Notes under the pieces: generated by a model | Databases searched by the model: none | Told to the model about the DNA's origin: nothing | Seen by the model: the letters and a program-made list of their open reading frames with translations, nothing else | DNA from: Trichomonas vaginalis G3 | Taxonomy: Eukaryota; Parabasalia; Trichomonadida; Trichomonadidae | Length of the DNA: 64,000 nt | Direction: 5' to 3' | NCBI RefSeq assembly: GCF_026262505.1 | Contig: NC_067208.1 | Coordinates: 20,097,962-20,161,961, forward strand | Shown here: piece by piece, positions 1 through 10,822 of the stretch | Numbering within the stretch: the first letter of the stretch is position 1 | Layout of the letters: the number at the start of each line of letters is the position of its first letter | Made by a program: the position numbers and the translations under genes

Positions 1-2518
1 CGAAGCTTGCCTGGTATTCTTTTGTCTGCATCTTTATCAATGCAATGTAAAACAGTGTCGTAGCCATTGTTTTGTCGAAGATATCTTTGGAATCTTTTGC
101 AATTGTCTGGAAAATGTTCAAAGAAGATGATAAATCACCAGCTGTATAGAGAGAAGTGCCAATATTTACCATCCTTTCGGCAACTGCTGACTTGGAAAAG
201 CTGAATTTGATTAATGGCTCAACATCAACGACATGATCAAAGCAAAGCTTGTCAACTGATGCGCGAGGTACAACTTTGACACTAAATGAAGATAATACGC
301 CACTCAAAATAAGATTCTTGGCGCTGGCAGGGAAATCATTTAATTCATAATTGTATTTTTCAAGGCAGATCTGCTTAATCTTTTCTCTGATAGCTGCTAC
401 ATTCTCTTCTGTACCTGCAGTGTTAGTAATTCTGTTGATTGTAGTAATTAAAGTTTGGATATCAGTACTTTCATGTCTATGAAGGTATTTGATGGATCTG
501 ATGATCATCTCCGCTTCAATGATGATCAAAGATGCCTTTAACAAGTCAATTTCGTCTGAATTTGTCTGGATTTCCTGAGTTTCCTCAGAATTTTCAGTGT
601 CACTTTTTGGAGAGGAAGTTCCCTTTTCGGTTTTTTCTTTTTCAATTTTCTGTTTTTCAAAAATTGTGTTTTTGACGTGTTTAGCAACTTCACCGAGATA
701 CCTAGCATTAATACCACGCCTGTGCATCTCATTAACAATTGAAGTTCCGTTTGAAACGAAACCATTTGTTTGAACAAAATCTTCGATGAAAAGTGGAATC
801 AAATGTGTCTTTAAGAATGAAGCGAGTTCAATTATGTTCTGAGGGACCTCTTTAGCATTGGAATCAACAGTCAAAGCGTTGACATCGAATAAAATTCTTT
901 CAATTTTGTCCAAAATCGCTGCTTTCCTCTTGTTGAGTTCTTCGCCTGTTCCTCTGTACATTTTCTCTCTGTCTCCGCCAAGCTTAACAAGCTCTTCATC
1001 GTTCTTTTGTAAAGTTTTGAATTCTTCAAATTGAGAAACCGCTTCTCGTTTAATAATCTTTCCGTGGTCCTTAACAGGGTCTGGGAAATTATAGTCACGA
1101 GGGGTTGCTACGTGGAAATCTGCGATGTACTTGTTTCCGTCTGATCCGATGATGCCTGAGCAGTCAGAACAAGTATAAATTTTGCGATCATTTGCACTTT
1201 TTACAGATGAAGGGGCAACTCCGATCTTTTCAGCAAGTTCTTTGAAGAAACCATCGAATTCATCGCTAAATCTGTAAATTGAGTGGTCTTCGATATCATA
1301 TCCTTGTACAACTTGAGCTTTTCTGTAAAGTAAGCCAGGAACAAGGCATTGGACAACCCAACGCTCGTTAAAATAGTCAACAATCATCGTTTTAGATACT
1401 TTGTAGCCATTACTGAGTGCTTTTATGAGTGGATATGTATCAATGTTATGAGAGAACGTTCTGTGAGCAGCATCTGCACCTCCCTTGTTCTCGTATAATG
1501 GCGCGAGTGCATAAAGTGGTGCAATAAAGAGATCGTGGTAAGAATATGATCCAAGATCGTTCATTGGTGGAATTAAGCCACGTTTGATGTTGATAATGCC
1601 ATTAATAGTGTTTTTGATGAATGCCTGTTCAACTTTTCCGACGTAAACATCATGAAAATTGTCATTTGGAAGAGAATCAATGATATCATCGATATTTCCA
1701 AGGATAGAGCCATCTTCTTGGTCGAATAACCTAAGTAGTATGTTGTGGTCGCTATCGGTTTCGTTGGAATTGTTGTAAATCTTGTGGCCATCAATAAAAT
1801 TATGAAATCCGTGCCTTTCAAGAGGGAAAAGTTCGCACCAACGCTTGGAAACTGATATGTAATGATCTCTGAACGTACGAGAAAGAGAAATAACAAGTAA
1901 ATGCAAAGATTTGAAGATTTTATCTTTTTCAACATAAAAACCGGTCTGAGAAGCATTGATTATGTATTCTTTGCCTTCAGCTGTTGTCAAGGCGAACTTC
2001 AAATGAATGCCTTCGAGGCGTTCTGCGATGGTTGGTTGATTTGGAGCGAGATCGAATGTTTTAATGAGCTCTTTTGTCAAAGGGGTCAAATATCTTGATG
2101 GATAGATGCCAGAAATCTCACCAGGCAATGGTAAATTCTTATAATCTTTTGAATAATTTTGTAAAAGCCAACCTATTACAGATTGTCTGCAATCGCTGCA
2201 ATTTCTGGAAGTTGTTAGTGAAAATACGATACGAGCAAATTGTTGTGCGTGATTTAATGCGTCAAGTTCGCTGAAATTGTTGACAATAAGTGTTGCATTT
2301 AAGATATCATTCTCGAGATCGATTTTCAGATTTGAGTTTGTTGTGACTACGCCGGACTTGGTCGCTATACTGCAGTTTGTGAACCAACATAAAGCTGGAT
2401 CGTTTTGAATGGATTCCGCAAGTATCACAGGGTTAAGATCCGCTATCATGAACTTATATGGATCAATTCCTTCGGATTTAATTGTGATATTTGTTGGAAT
2501 TGGTTTTGATTCAGTCAT
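1..2518 (-). CDS. CLU (clustered mitochondria / Tif31-like) protein, 3' end outside window
   Basis: An uninterrupted minus-strand frame of 839 codons runs from ATG 2518-2516 off the left edge. The protein shows landmarks of the CLU family: a segment reading VVQCLVPGLLYRK, then CSDCSGIIGSDGNKYIADFH, then the GINARYLGEVAKHV signature. The preceding LGSYSYHDLFIAPLYALAPLYENKGG stretch fits the CLU core domain. A charged linker (EKQKIEKEKTEKG and on) and a helical part that may begin the TPR region follow. In other eukaryotes CLU is a cytosolic RNA-binding protein acting on mRNAs for mitochondrial proteins; here the corresponding organelle would be the hydrogenosome (inference). No intron or break is seen. 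The C-terminal part is missing only because the window ends. Confidence 0.85.
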   Translation of the reverse strand, partial: MTESKPIPTNITIKSEGIDPYKFMIADLNPVILAESIQNDPALCWFTNCSIATKSGVVTTNSNLKIDLENDILNATLIVNNFSELDALNHAQQFARIVFSLTTSRNCSDCRQSVIGWLLQNYSKDYKNLPLPGEISGIYPSRYLTPLTKELIKTFDLAPNQPTIAERLEGIHLKFALTTAEGKEYIINASQTGFYVEKDKIFKSLHLLVISLSRTFRDHYISVSKRWCELFPLERHGFHNFIDGHKIYNNSNETDSDHNILLRLFDQEDGSILGNIDDIIDSLPNDNFHDVYVGKVEQAFIKNTINGIINIKRGLIPPMNDLGSYSYHDLFIAPLYALAPLYENKGGADAAHRTFSHNIDTYPLIKALSNGYKVSKTMIVDYFNERWVVQCLVPGLLYRKAQVVQGYDIEDHSIYRFSDEFDGFFKELAEKIGVAPSSVKSANDRKIYTCSDCSGIIGSDGNKYIADFHVATPRDYNFPDPVKDHGKIIKREAVSQFEEFKTLQKNDEELVKLGGDREKMYRGTGEELNKRKAAILDKIERILFDVNALTVDSNAKEVPQNIIELASFLKTHLIPLFIEDFVQTNGFVSNGTSIVNEMHRRGINARYLGEVAKHVKNTIFEKQKIEKEKTEKGTSSPKSDTENSEETQEIQTNSDEIDLLKASLIIIEAEMIIRSIKYLHRHESTDIQTLITTINRITNTAGTEENVAAIREKIKQICLEKYNYELNDFPASAKNLILSGVLSSFSVKVVPRASVDKLCFDHVVDVEPLIKFSFSKSAVAERMVNIGTSLYTAGDLSSSLNIFQTIAKDSKDIFDKTMATTLFYIALIKMQTKEYQASF

Positions 2519-3104
2519 AAAAAAATTTTTGGGAAAAAAAAATCTTTTTAGGTCAGAAGATTGTTCAGCAATTTTTATATGGATATCAAAGGTATCACGA
2601 ATAAAAAAGTAAAGATGAAAGAGCTTTGGGATATGCTTATTCACTAGGTTTAAAAATAGTTTCGTATACTCGCGAATTAATGAAAATTAGCTGATTCAAT
2701 TAATTTTTTTCAAAATTGGTAAACTCAAAAAGTGACAAATTGCACACTTGAACTTGTTTCAATCAATCATGATTGCACTTATGGCAAATAGTTACTATAA
2801 ATTAGCAACTTTATTTCACATAACAAAACGCTTATGAAAAGCATTTTGGATTTACTTAAGTTTATTACAAATATATTCTAAACTTCGATACTTGTTTCTA
2901 GGAATTTATAACGTGATTTCAAATAATGCTCATACAGAATCTTGCAAATATTTATATGACTTCTCATACCTTTTCTAATTTCATTTTCATTACAAAATAT
3001 CTTAGAAAAATCTTGGACAATTTTTAATGTTTAATGTTTATTTTGAAATAAAGCATATATTGGCATCTCTTGTTTCAAAATAGAATCACTTTAGAAAAAA
3101 AAAA
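2519..3104. other. Intergenic, nothing recognised
   Basis: AT-rich DNA between the CLU start codon and the end of the ankyrin pseudogene. No ORF, hairpin or repeat could be supported, and no clear trichomonad Inr (TCAYTW) sits next to the CLU start codon. Confidence 0.6.
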
Positions 3105-6100
3105 TTATTTGATGGCACCTTGCTTTTTTAAGTATGTGACAATTTCTTTTATCTTATGCTGGATTGCGACAGTAAGAGGGCTTTTCCAATATACATGAAA
3201 AGAACTGGCTAAAGCAATGATAAACATTATAAGGCTTTTCTAAAGCCAAGTTAACATCAGCTCCATGTTCCACCAAGAATTTAACAATTTCTATCGAATC
3301 CTTTCGAATTGCAATACTAAGAGGACAATCATTAATATAGAGAGATCTTCATATAAAAATGATAAGTATTAAAAGAAAAAAGGGGAATACGTATCATGTT
3401 AACATTAGCACCATTCTCAACTAAGAATTTGACAATTTCTATTGAATTCGCTTCGATTGCAATTAAAAGAGGATATGCATTAATATCAAGAGAACTCTCT
3501 ATACCAATGATAAATATTAAAAGAAATAGAATGCAATAAAACAATGATATATTTGAAAAGAAAGAGAACCATATGAAATAATGATAAGCATTTAAAGTAA
3601 GTGAATGCAATAAAACAAAGATTCATATGAAAAGAAAGAGAACAAGCTCAAATAAATATGAAAAGAAAGAGGACTATATAAAATAGAGATAAATATGAAA
3701 TGAAAGATAATATTATAAAACAATTATTAAAATAAAAAGAAAGAGAAATGTCTAAAAGAATGATAAAAATGAAAAGTAAGAGAATGTTATAAAACAATAA
3801 TAAAGATGAAACAGAAAATAATGCAATTAAATAATTACTGATATTAAAAAGTACAAAATGTGATAAAACAATGATAAATATGGAAAGAACGAGAAATTTG
3901 GAAAGCAATAATAAATATAAAAGGTAAGAGAATTTTATAAAAATAAGGATTCACATCAAAAGAGAGAAAATGTAATAAAATAATAATATACAATAAAATA
4001 AAAAGAACAAGATCCACGTTAACATCAGAACCATGCTCAACCAAAAATTTGATAATTTCTATTGAATTCGCTTTGATTGCAGTGCTAAGTGGACAGTCAT
4101 TAATATTAAGGGAATTTCATATAACAATAATAAATATGAAAAGGAAGGGAATGAAATAAAACAATGATGAGTATGAAAAAGAATGAGAATATGGTAAAAC
4201 AATGTTATATATGACAAGAAGGGGAATGTAATGAAGAAATGATATATATGTATTTATATAAAACCGGCTAAATCATTGATAAATATTAAAAGAAAGATAA
4301 TACCATATAACAATAATGAACATGAAAAAGAAGAGAATGCAATAAAACAGTGAAAGATATCAAAAGAATGAGAATATGGTAAAACAAGGTTAAATATGAA
4401 AAATTAAATAATTCCATGTAAAAATGATGAATATTAGAATAAAGAGAATATCATAGTGCAATGATAAATATGGAAAGAAAGAGAATGTAATTAAATAATG
4501 ATAAATATGAAAATGAAGGGAATGAAATATAGCAATGACAAATATGAAAAGAGGGATGTTAGTATAAAAGAATAATTAATATGAAAAGATAAAGAAATAT
4601 CTGTATTAATGATAAATATGAAGGGAAAAAGAACATCATAAAATAATGATAAATATTAAAAGAAAGAAAATTACATAAAACATTGATAAACATCAAAAGA
4701 CAAAGAATAAATTCGTGTTTACATCAGCACCATTTTCAACTAAGAATTTGACAATTTTTATTGAATTCATTTTGATTGCAATACTAAGAGGGCAATCTTT
4801 AATATTGAGAGAACTTCATGTAACATTGGTAAATATTGAAAGAAAGATAATGCCATATAACAAAGGCAAACATGAAAAGAAAGATAATTTCATAAAACAA
4901 TAACAAATATTAGAAGAATTAGAATATGATAATATAATGATAATTATGAAAATAAGGACAATGTAACAAAACAATAATAAATATAAGGAGGAAGATAACT
5001 CTATAAAACAAAAAGGTGACCAAACTATTTTTTGAAAGTCCGCCATAACTTTAATGGTACTATTTCAGCGTGTACAATGAATACAAAAATTCTAAGAGTG
5101 CCACATAAAATAGTACTTTAGACTTGAGTTAATGCTACCAAGCAAATGTTAAAAAGATGACTTTAGTGTTTTGATAATCAAAGATTAAAATCATTATTGT
5201 CTAAATCAATAATCATAACGACAGAAGTTAATGTTTTTTCATAAGTGCTTTAAATCCACTTTTAAAAGTATACCTCAAAAATCAAAATACCAAAAAAAAT
5301 TAGCCGATAGGTTTGGCTTTAATTTTTGTCTGCTTTTATGATTTGATATGGATGTTATAATTTTAAAAGTTGAGCCAAATTCACCAATAGATTTTTGAGA
5401 TTTGCAAATACTCAATAATTTTCAGCGTGTTATCTTTTATTAAAAGAACTATTTGGTTTCAGTATCATATAAATTGATATTTACTTTCTATTTGAACCTT
5501 CATTTAGCTAATGATTTAATAATACAGATTTCATCTAGTCCTTATAAGAGAATTTTGAATTTGTTATAATAAAAAAACAAACAGATATAGCTTACACTTC
5601 TATAATAAAGATACCTTTTATAGAAATCAGTATGAAATGTGTTTTGGCTTATTGGAAGCATATCAGACATAATCGCCATAATCAAAAAATCTATATACCC
5701 AATAAGTAATAAATTTGTCGATATAGATTTTCCATAAAATTAGTTTTTAGTCTGATCTTAAAATAAATTTAATTTTTTATAAAAAAAATCACATTTAAAA
5801 GTACCTTTTTAGTAGCTCGAAATCCTGTTGGTGGATTTCGGGCGTACTTCAAAATTAGCTTTTCTTCTACATATGCAAGCTATATTTTAAATATGGAGCA
5901 AATCGGATCGGCGAAAGGAGTTTAGTTACCTTTTAAAACAATGATAAATATAAAAAGATATTGAATTTTATAAAATCATGATAAAAATGATAAGAAAAAG
6001 GACCTTCTATAGTAATAATAAATATGAAAAAGAAGAGAATTTTATCAAACAATGATAAAACTAAAAATAAAGAGGATTCTATAAAATAATAATAAATATC

Positions 6101-6210
6101 AAAAGACAAAGAATAAATTTCTTGTTAACATCAGCACCATTTTCAACTAAGAATTTGACAATTGACATTTGATTCACTTCGATTGCAATACTAAGAGGGC
6201 AATCATTTAT
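3105..6210 (-). pseudogene. Ankyrin-repeat tail of DUF3447 gene, exploded by minisatellite
   Basis: Five 33-codon ankyrin modules, all on the minus strand, lie at about 6124-6222 (overlapping the end of the upstream ORF), 4717-4815, 4018-4116, 3398-3496 and 3250-3348. Each reads close to LNINDCPLSIAI then EANSIEIVKFLVENGADVN. A last half-module with KALTVAIQHKIKEIVTYLKKQGAIK and a stop codon ends at 3105. Between modules lie AT-rich tandem repeats that end exactly after the ADVN codons every time. The modules themselves stay largely readable, but the spacers carry stops in all frames, so the tail cannot be translated as one protein. It is the natural 3' continuation of the DUF3447 ORF at 6211-7314. 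Splicing out the spacers is unlikely: no trichomonad intron motif was seen at their edges. Confidence 0.75.
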
Positions 6211-6480
6211 TTAGAGAGAACTTGATAATAGCATTGATGAATATGAAAAGAGAGAGAATTTGATAAAATAATAAAAAGTATAAATAGAATGTGAATATAA
6301 TAAAACAATGGAAAATATGAAAATAAATAAAATATCATAAAATGATAATAAATAAGATATGAAAGAGAATTTCAATAAACAATGATAAATATGAAAAGAG
6401 TGATAAAATAAAAAAACAATGATAAATATGAAAAGAAAGAGATCATATAGTTTGTTGATACCTTTTCTATTAGTAAGTAA
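3349..6480. repeat. AT-rich ~36-40 bp minisatellite between ankyrin modules
   Basis: Degenerate tandem copies of a unit close to gataaatatgaaaagaaaga followed by gaatgtaataaaacaat fill 3500-4015, 4120-4715, 4820-5011, 5934-6120 and about 6230-6440. The spacer between modules A and B (3349-3397) holds about one unit. Read on the minus strand the array gives runs of I, F, L, S and Y, which produces a false hydrophobic tail at the end of the 6211-7314 ORF. Confidence 0.75.
5012..5933. mobile_element. Non-autonomous DNA transposon-like insertion (MITE-like), 922 bp
   Basis: The element begins AAAGGTGACCAAACT and ends with the imperfect inverse (reverse complement AAAGGTAACTAAACT), a 15-bp TIR with two mismatches. 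It is flanked on both sides by TAAAACAA (5004-5011 and 5934-5941), an 8-bp direct repeat. Removing the element plus one repeat restores the surrounding minisatellite unit. No ORF of note lies inside. An 8-bp duplication is compatible with hAT, P or Merlin groups, but the ends do not settle which. The low-complexity flank weakens the duplication evidence somewhat. Confidence 0.65.
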
Positions 6481-7314
6481 ATAAGATGCAACATCATAAT
6501 TTCCGAAATACATACTTTCTGCAATTGAATCAAATGTTTGTCCTAAATTTGATTTAAGGTAATCTGCAATTTCAAAATTATGATAATCCAATGCTGTTTT
6601 AATCATGTTATCAAATGATTTGCCATCTTCTATCATTTGCATGAAAATGTTTATATTTCCACCTTGAACAGCATATTTTTCGGAGTTATCAGTGTATTTA
6701 GCTCCTAAATTTTTCAAGTAAATAAAACATAATTCTGATCCATATTTAATTGAATAATCAAGTAGAGTAATTTCTTCATCTTTTCTCTTGATTTCAATAT
6801 ATACTTTCTTATTAATATCAAGATTTGGGAATTTAGATTTAAGATCGTCAATTTTATCCCAAGAAATATAATATAATGGAGACTTTGTGGAATATAAATT
6901 AAGAATTTCTCCTACTTTCATTTTAGGTTCGAATTTTTCTAATGGGAATCCTTTATAATGTAATAGCGCTGCCAATTTCTCATTTTTTGGCTTGATGAAG
7001 TATGAAAATTCATTTGATAACTTTTGATAAAGTTTTGTAAATAATTTAATATCTTTATCTCGAATTGCAGAAAAGTTATCAATCAAATAAATTGCCATTT
7101 GGATTGATATTTTGTTAGTTTTAATGAATTCTATAATTTGCAATGATGATTCTGAAATATTATTGGAATTAGCCTCCCAAATAATTTTTGAGGCTTGACT
7201 AGGGTATTTAAATACTTCGATTGGCTTGAGGTTGCTAAAATCATACTCACTTTCATTTGTAAGCTGTACTGAACTTGACATATAAATATTAAGAATGGCA
7301 TTTTTAGAAGTCAA
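6211..7314 (-). CDS. DUF3447/ankyrin-family protein, N-terminal part
   Basis: A 367-codon frame. Residues ~1-295 resemble the N-terminal domain of the large T. vaginalis DUF3447 ankyrin family: a helical leader (SSLQIIEFIKTNKISIQMAIYLIDNF) followed by weak ankyrin-like units such as YAVQGGNINIFMQMIEDG and SMYFGNYDVASYLLTNR. From about residue 296 onward the frame runs into the minisatellite and encodes only hydrophobic low-complexity residues, ending at the first ankyrin module. The start could instead be the internal Met at 7281 (MSSSVQL). The role of the family is unknown; ankyrin repeats bind proteins. This copy is probably a decaying gene, since its ankyrin tail (3105-6210) is split up. 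Confidence 0.6.
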   Translation of the reverse strand: MTSKNAILNIYMSSSVQLTNESEYDFSNLKPIEVFKYPSQASKIIWEANSNNISESSLQIIEFIKTNKISIQMAIYLIDNFSAIRDKDIKLFTKLYQKLSNEFSYFIKPKNEKLAALLHYKGFPLEKFEPKMKVGEILNLYSTKSPLYYISWDKIDDLKSKFPNLDINKKVYIEIKRKDEEITLLDYSIKYGSELCFIYLKNLGAKYTDNSEKYAVQGGNINIFMQMIEDGKSFDNMIKTALDYHNFEIADYLKSNLGQTFDSIAESMYFGNYDVASYLLTNRKGINKLYDLFLFIFIIVFLFYHSFHIYHCLLKFSFISYLLSFYDILFIFIFSIVLLYSHSIYTFYYFIKFSLFSYSSMLLSSSL

Positions 7315-8170
7315 AAATCATTTAGAAAAAATAATCGTTGTCATATAAATTTTGAGAGATTTACAAACAACTCGAGCCTAGAGTTGTTCTAGCTCTGAAC
7401 AAAATTCACGTAAAATTCTAATTAATTGAGATGGTGTGTAGTATGAGCTTGTTCATGGTACGGATAGAAATTGAAGATATAATTTTTGAGATTCAGATGA
7501 TTTTGGGCAATTCATATATAGAATGAATGAAAATGGATTAAATGTCGATATAGAATAAATTATGGTCGATCAATTTAAGATTGATAGAATCATCAAAGAA
7601 TCACAAATATAAAAATTCAGAGAAATTATATAATAATCATATGGAGCGATCATATATAATGTGAAGGTAACAGATGTGTATAGAAATTTACAGGTATGTC
7701 AAAAAGAGTGTCATGAACAGGGAAGGTTATTGATTAGTCATTCAGTCTTCAAAAATGTTGTACTAAAAGATTCTCATCTGAATATAAAGTTGAATGGAAG
7801 TCTCATCTCACTAGAATGATGTACTGAATCCGAAGCATTTAGGATTGAGGGCAACACATAATGTAGGACAACTTTGATCTCAAAGCTTGCAATGTTATAT
7901 TCAAAATTCACCTAATATTGTGTGATTTGACTAGCGTGATTGAATGCCCTTGCCACTTTCTAACATTTCTCAATTTTTTGATCTCCCTAACTTTATGTTC
8001 TGCTTTCTTAAGTTAGTATTTATATTTGGTAAAATGTTATTATAAAAACGTTATATAGTATCTAATATGTGTGTTGTACTTATTGTTATTAAAATAAGAC
8101 ATATTCGGATGACATGAAAAAATAAATAAAATATATTAGTTTAAATTAGATTTTAGTTTTAAAAAAAATC
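7315..8170. other. Intergenic, nothing recognised
   Basis: About 0.86 kb of AT-rich DNA between the DUF3447 start and the end of the MIF4G gene. No ORF, long hairpin or repeat is supported. Confidence 0.6.
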
Positions 8171-10174
8171 TCAGAAGAGTGCCTTAGCCTTGTCTCCGAT
8201 TGATGCAACTGCCTGATCTACAGCATTCTTGTTCTTTCCGAAGTATCCCTTCAGTTTTGCTGCGGCGTTCTTTCCTTCCTGTGGAGGGAGCTGAGTCAAT
8301 CCTTCGATGACCAAGTGGATGTACTGGTTCACGTCTGGAACTTTCTCTGCGAAGTCCTGAACAATTTTTGCAGCCTCTTCTCCATTCTTTGCCTTTGCGA
8401 TTCTCTCGAACGCGTCGTACTGAGGGAAGAACTCTGTAACTTCCCAGAGATTGAGGATATCCGCTCTATCCAAGTTATCTTCAGCATCTTCAACGAATTT
8501 GAGCTGTGACCAGAACTCTGATTCAGCAATATCTGTTGCGATGTCACCTCTGATCTCAGAAATAGAGAACAAGAATCTTGGGATGACAACCTTGTAGATA
8601 TTGGACATTTCGTGGAAGATCTGGACGAAATCATCAAATGAAACGAACTGTTCCTTGACAAGTAAAGCAAAGATGTGGGCCAAGCAAACACCCATCTTCT
8701 CGTCATCCTTTCCTTCTGCTGCCAACTCTGTCATGGCGGATTTGATCATTTCTTGTTCGAAGTAGTTCTTCTGGATCAAAGAGGCAGCGAGCTCTGCTAC
8801 GACCAACTGGTTGGCCTCTGTCTGTCTTCCGATGGCTCTGAGGAGTTCCTTGGCAGATTCGAGGTCGTTCTTGAATCCGAGTTCGTTGAACATAGTAATA
8901 AAGTTAGCGATGTTTGTAGATAAGAAGAATGTCTCGACTGCTCCGTCGATGTTGTCCTTTTCTTCCATATCATCTTGGAAGTAGTCCAAATCGACAGGGA
9001 TTGAATCTGAGCGCTTGAAGAGTTTCTTGTATTCACCGTTGAGTGATGTATCAACGGATGGTGAGTGTTTCATGTTTGGATCCTTGAGTTCCTTCTGCAT
9101 TGTGACCTTTGCGGACTCTGTGACCTTGACGAGGTCGAGGAGCTTGGCGTATGAGTCCTTGAGGCTCTGGTCTGTAACGCCTTTCATCTTTTCGTCCAAT
9201 TGTTTGATGATTGTCTCTTGTTCTTTGATGACGGAGGCTCCTCCAGCGAGAAGTAAGTCGATGAGGAGTCTGAGGCAGACGTTGATGCCACTCTTGAGGA
9301 GGGAGGATGACCACTGGCCGAGTAATTCGGATTTGACAACTTCATCACGGATCATGTGACCAGCGAATGTGACGATACCGTAGAGAAGGATCATTGTGGA
9401 CTTGTCTGTGTCCTCCTTTGGAACGACAAAGGACTCATTGCATCTTTCGAGGAACATGTTGCGCATTTTGTCGGCGTACGATGTTCCCTTCATAACGTAG
9501 ATCATGTGGTGGGCTAAGAGAGAGAAAAGAGCTGCAAGAGGTGGATTAAGAACTGCATGTTTGAATACGACGTTAACAAATGAGAGAACGAAGACATCGC
9601 TGTTGATACCGAGAGAGCAGAGCTCGTTGAAAACGGTCTGGAAGGTATTAACGTTGAATTGAAGCAAGATGTTGTTGATACGGTGCTGATAAACAGGAGC
9701 ATCGGCTTGTTGAACTTGAGAACGACGGCGAGAGCTTGCGTTGTTCATGAAACGCTTGTAGAGTTGGAGTTCTGCATGGAACTGGAAGACATTCATGAGC
9801 TCATCTGGATTTGTAAGTTCGTTGTTGTGTCTGCGAGCTTTGATCTCTTCAATAGAATATGTATGTGCTGCACGACGTTGTTGCGAGAGCTTGGCTGCTT
9901 CTGGTGAAAGTGTAAGCTCGATCTTTGGATGCTCTGGCTTTGTGATTTGAACATTAGCAAGATGTGGTTGCTGCTCTGCTGCTTTTGCAGGTTGGATTTG
10001 AATTGATCCTTCCTTTGTAGAAAGGACAATAGAATTTTCGCTTCTTTTTTCAATTGTTGGTTTTGGTGGGTCAGTGTTACGACGTGGTTTGCCATTTCTG
10101 CCTTGATTACGGCGATCGTTCTTTTGGTTATCGCGCTTCTGGCCTTGATCTTTCCTAGGCTGATTTGAACTCAT
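8171..10174 (-). CDS. MIF4G-domain protein, eIF4G-like translation factor
   Basis: The 667-aa protein starts with a basic, N/R/Q-rich disordered tail (to about residue 100). A segment near residues 165-330 fits a MIF4G HEAT-type domain: RINNILLQFNVNTFQTVFNEL, then FVNVVFKHAVLNPPLAALFSLLAHHM, then FLERCNESF, in the order seen in eIF4G (pairs of helices, the E/H-P-x-aaxxYA-like strip and the LLxRCQxxF-like motif). A second helical block (about residues 415-570, AVETFFLSTNIANFITMFNELGF and following) resembles an MA3-like domain. eIF4G and its relatives scaffold eIF4A/eIF3 on mRNA in the cytosol. No eIF4E-binding YxxxxLphi motif was picked out with confidence, so a DAP5-like or other MIF4G protein is possible. 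Base composition is richer in GC than the neighbours, as expected for a well-expressed gene. Confidence 0.7.
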   Translation of the reverse strand: MSSNQPRKDQGQKRDNQKNDRRNQGRNGKPRRNTDPPKPTIEKRSENSIVLSTKEGSIQIQPAKAAEQQPHLANVQITKPEHPKIELTLSPEAAKLSQQRRAAHTYSIEEIKARRHNNELTNPDELMNVFQFHAELQLYKRFMNNASSRRRSQVQQADAPVYQHRINNILLQFNVNTFQTVFNELCSLGINSDVFVLSFVNVVFKHAVLNPPLAALFSLLAHHMIYVMKGTSYADKMRNMFLERCNESFVVPKEDTDKSTMILLYGIVTFAGHMIRDEVVKSELLGQWSSSLLKSGINVCLRLLIDLLLAGGASVIKEQETIIKQLDEKMKGVTDQSLKDSYAKLLDLVKVTESAKVTMQKELKDPNMKHSPSVDTSLNGEYKKLFKRSDSIPVDLDYFQDDMEEKDNIDGAVETFFLSTNIANFITMFNELGFKNDLESAKELLRAIGRQTEANQLVVAELAASLIQKNYFEQEMIKSAMTELAAEGKDDEKMGVCLAHIFALLVKEQFVSFDDFVQIFHEMSNIYKVVIPRFLFSISEIRGDIATDIAESEFWSQLKFVEDAEDNLDRADILNLWEVTEFFPQYDAFERIAKAKNGEEAAKIVQDFAEKVPDVNQYIHLVIEGLTQLPPQEGKNAAAKLKGYFGKNKNAVDQAVASIGDKAKALF

Positions 10175-10822
10175 TCCTAATTTGAAAAATTAGAATTTCA
10201 ATCAGAAGTTTACAAGATTGATGTAAAGTTTACAAATTAATTCTTGCAATTTTGCGATTTTTATTAGGTGTATGATAATATATGGTTGGTCACATAAACA
10301 TCACATCACCTCAATTGATTGAAGTGTCACCTTTTATACAGGCGAGACACTTTCTAATTTTTTCTTTACTGACATTTTTTATTGTTGAATTTATAGAAAA
10401 TTTGAGAAAAAGCAAATAGGCTGAGCAGTTCGGATGGATCATTAGGAATTTTTGTCTCTCTCTATGAAATTTAGTTGAAAATTGCAAAGCTTAGGTGCTT
10501 CTAACTTGTTATCTGAAGAGCTTAAGAGGGAGTTTCCTATAACATCTATATGCACATATATGGACTAATGTAAATTATGAATATATTTACAAAAAATTAA
10601 AAAATATTCATCTTCATGAAAGACGTGAGTTGAAAACCTCACAAAATTAATGAACATTGAACATTTATTTACTTGAACTTCACTCATTTTTGTATCACAT
10701 GGAAATCATAATAGGAAGTGTTAGTCTTAATGCCATAATAACTTATTTATTACCACAAAAGGAAGGAAACCTTATTACTAAGTAAATGTTTACATCTAAA
10801 AAAAGTTTATCAAACAATTTTT
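10175..10822. other. Intergenic; short stretch similar to 14260-14330
   Basis: No gene is recognised. Bases about 10500-10560 resemble 14262-14325 (shared pattern of TTATCTRAAGARC, AGRGGGA and TTTTCTATARCAT-like blocks), which suggests a second scrap of the remnant annotated at 14238-14450. Confidence 0.35.

Noticed and set aside
3349-6123. Satellite spacers as introns of the ankyrin gene
   Set aside because: No trichomonad-type 5' GTAYGT or 3' ACTAACACACAG motif was found at the module edges; the spacers are tandem repeats.
8315-10095. Plus-strand and alternate-frame ORFs within the MIF4G gene
   Set aside because: Shadows of a GC-richer real gene; none has a recognisable motif.
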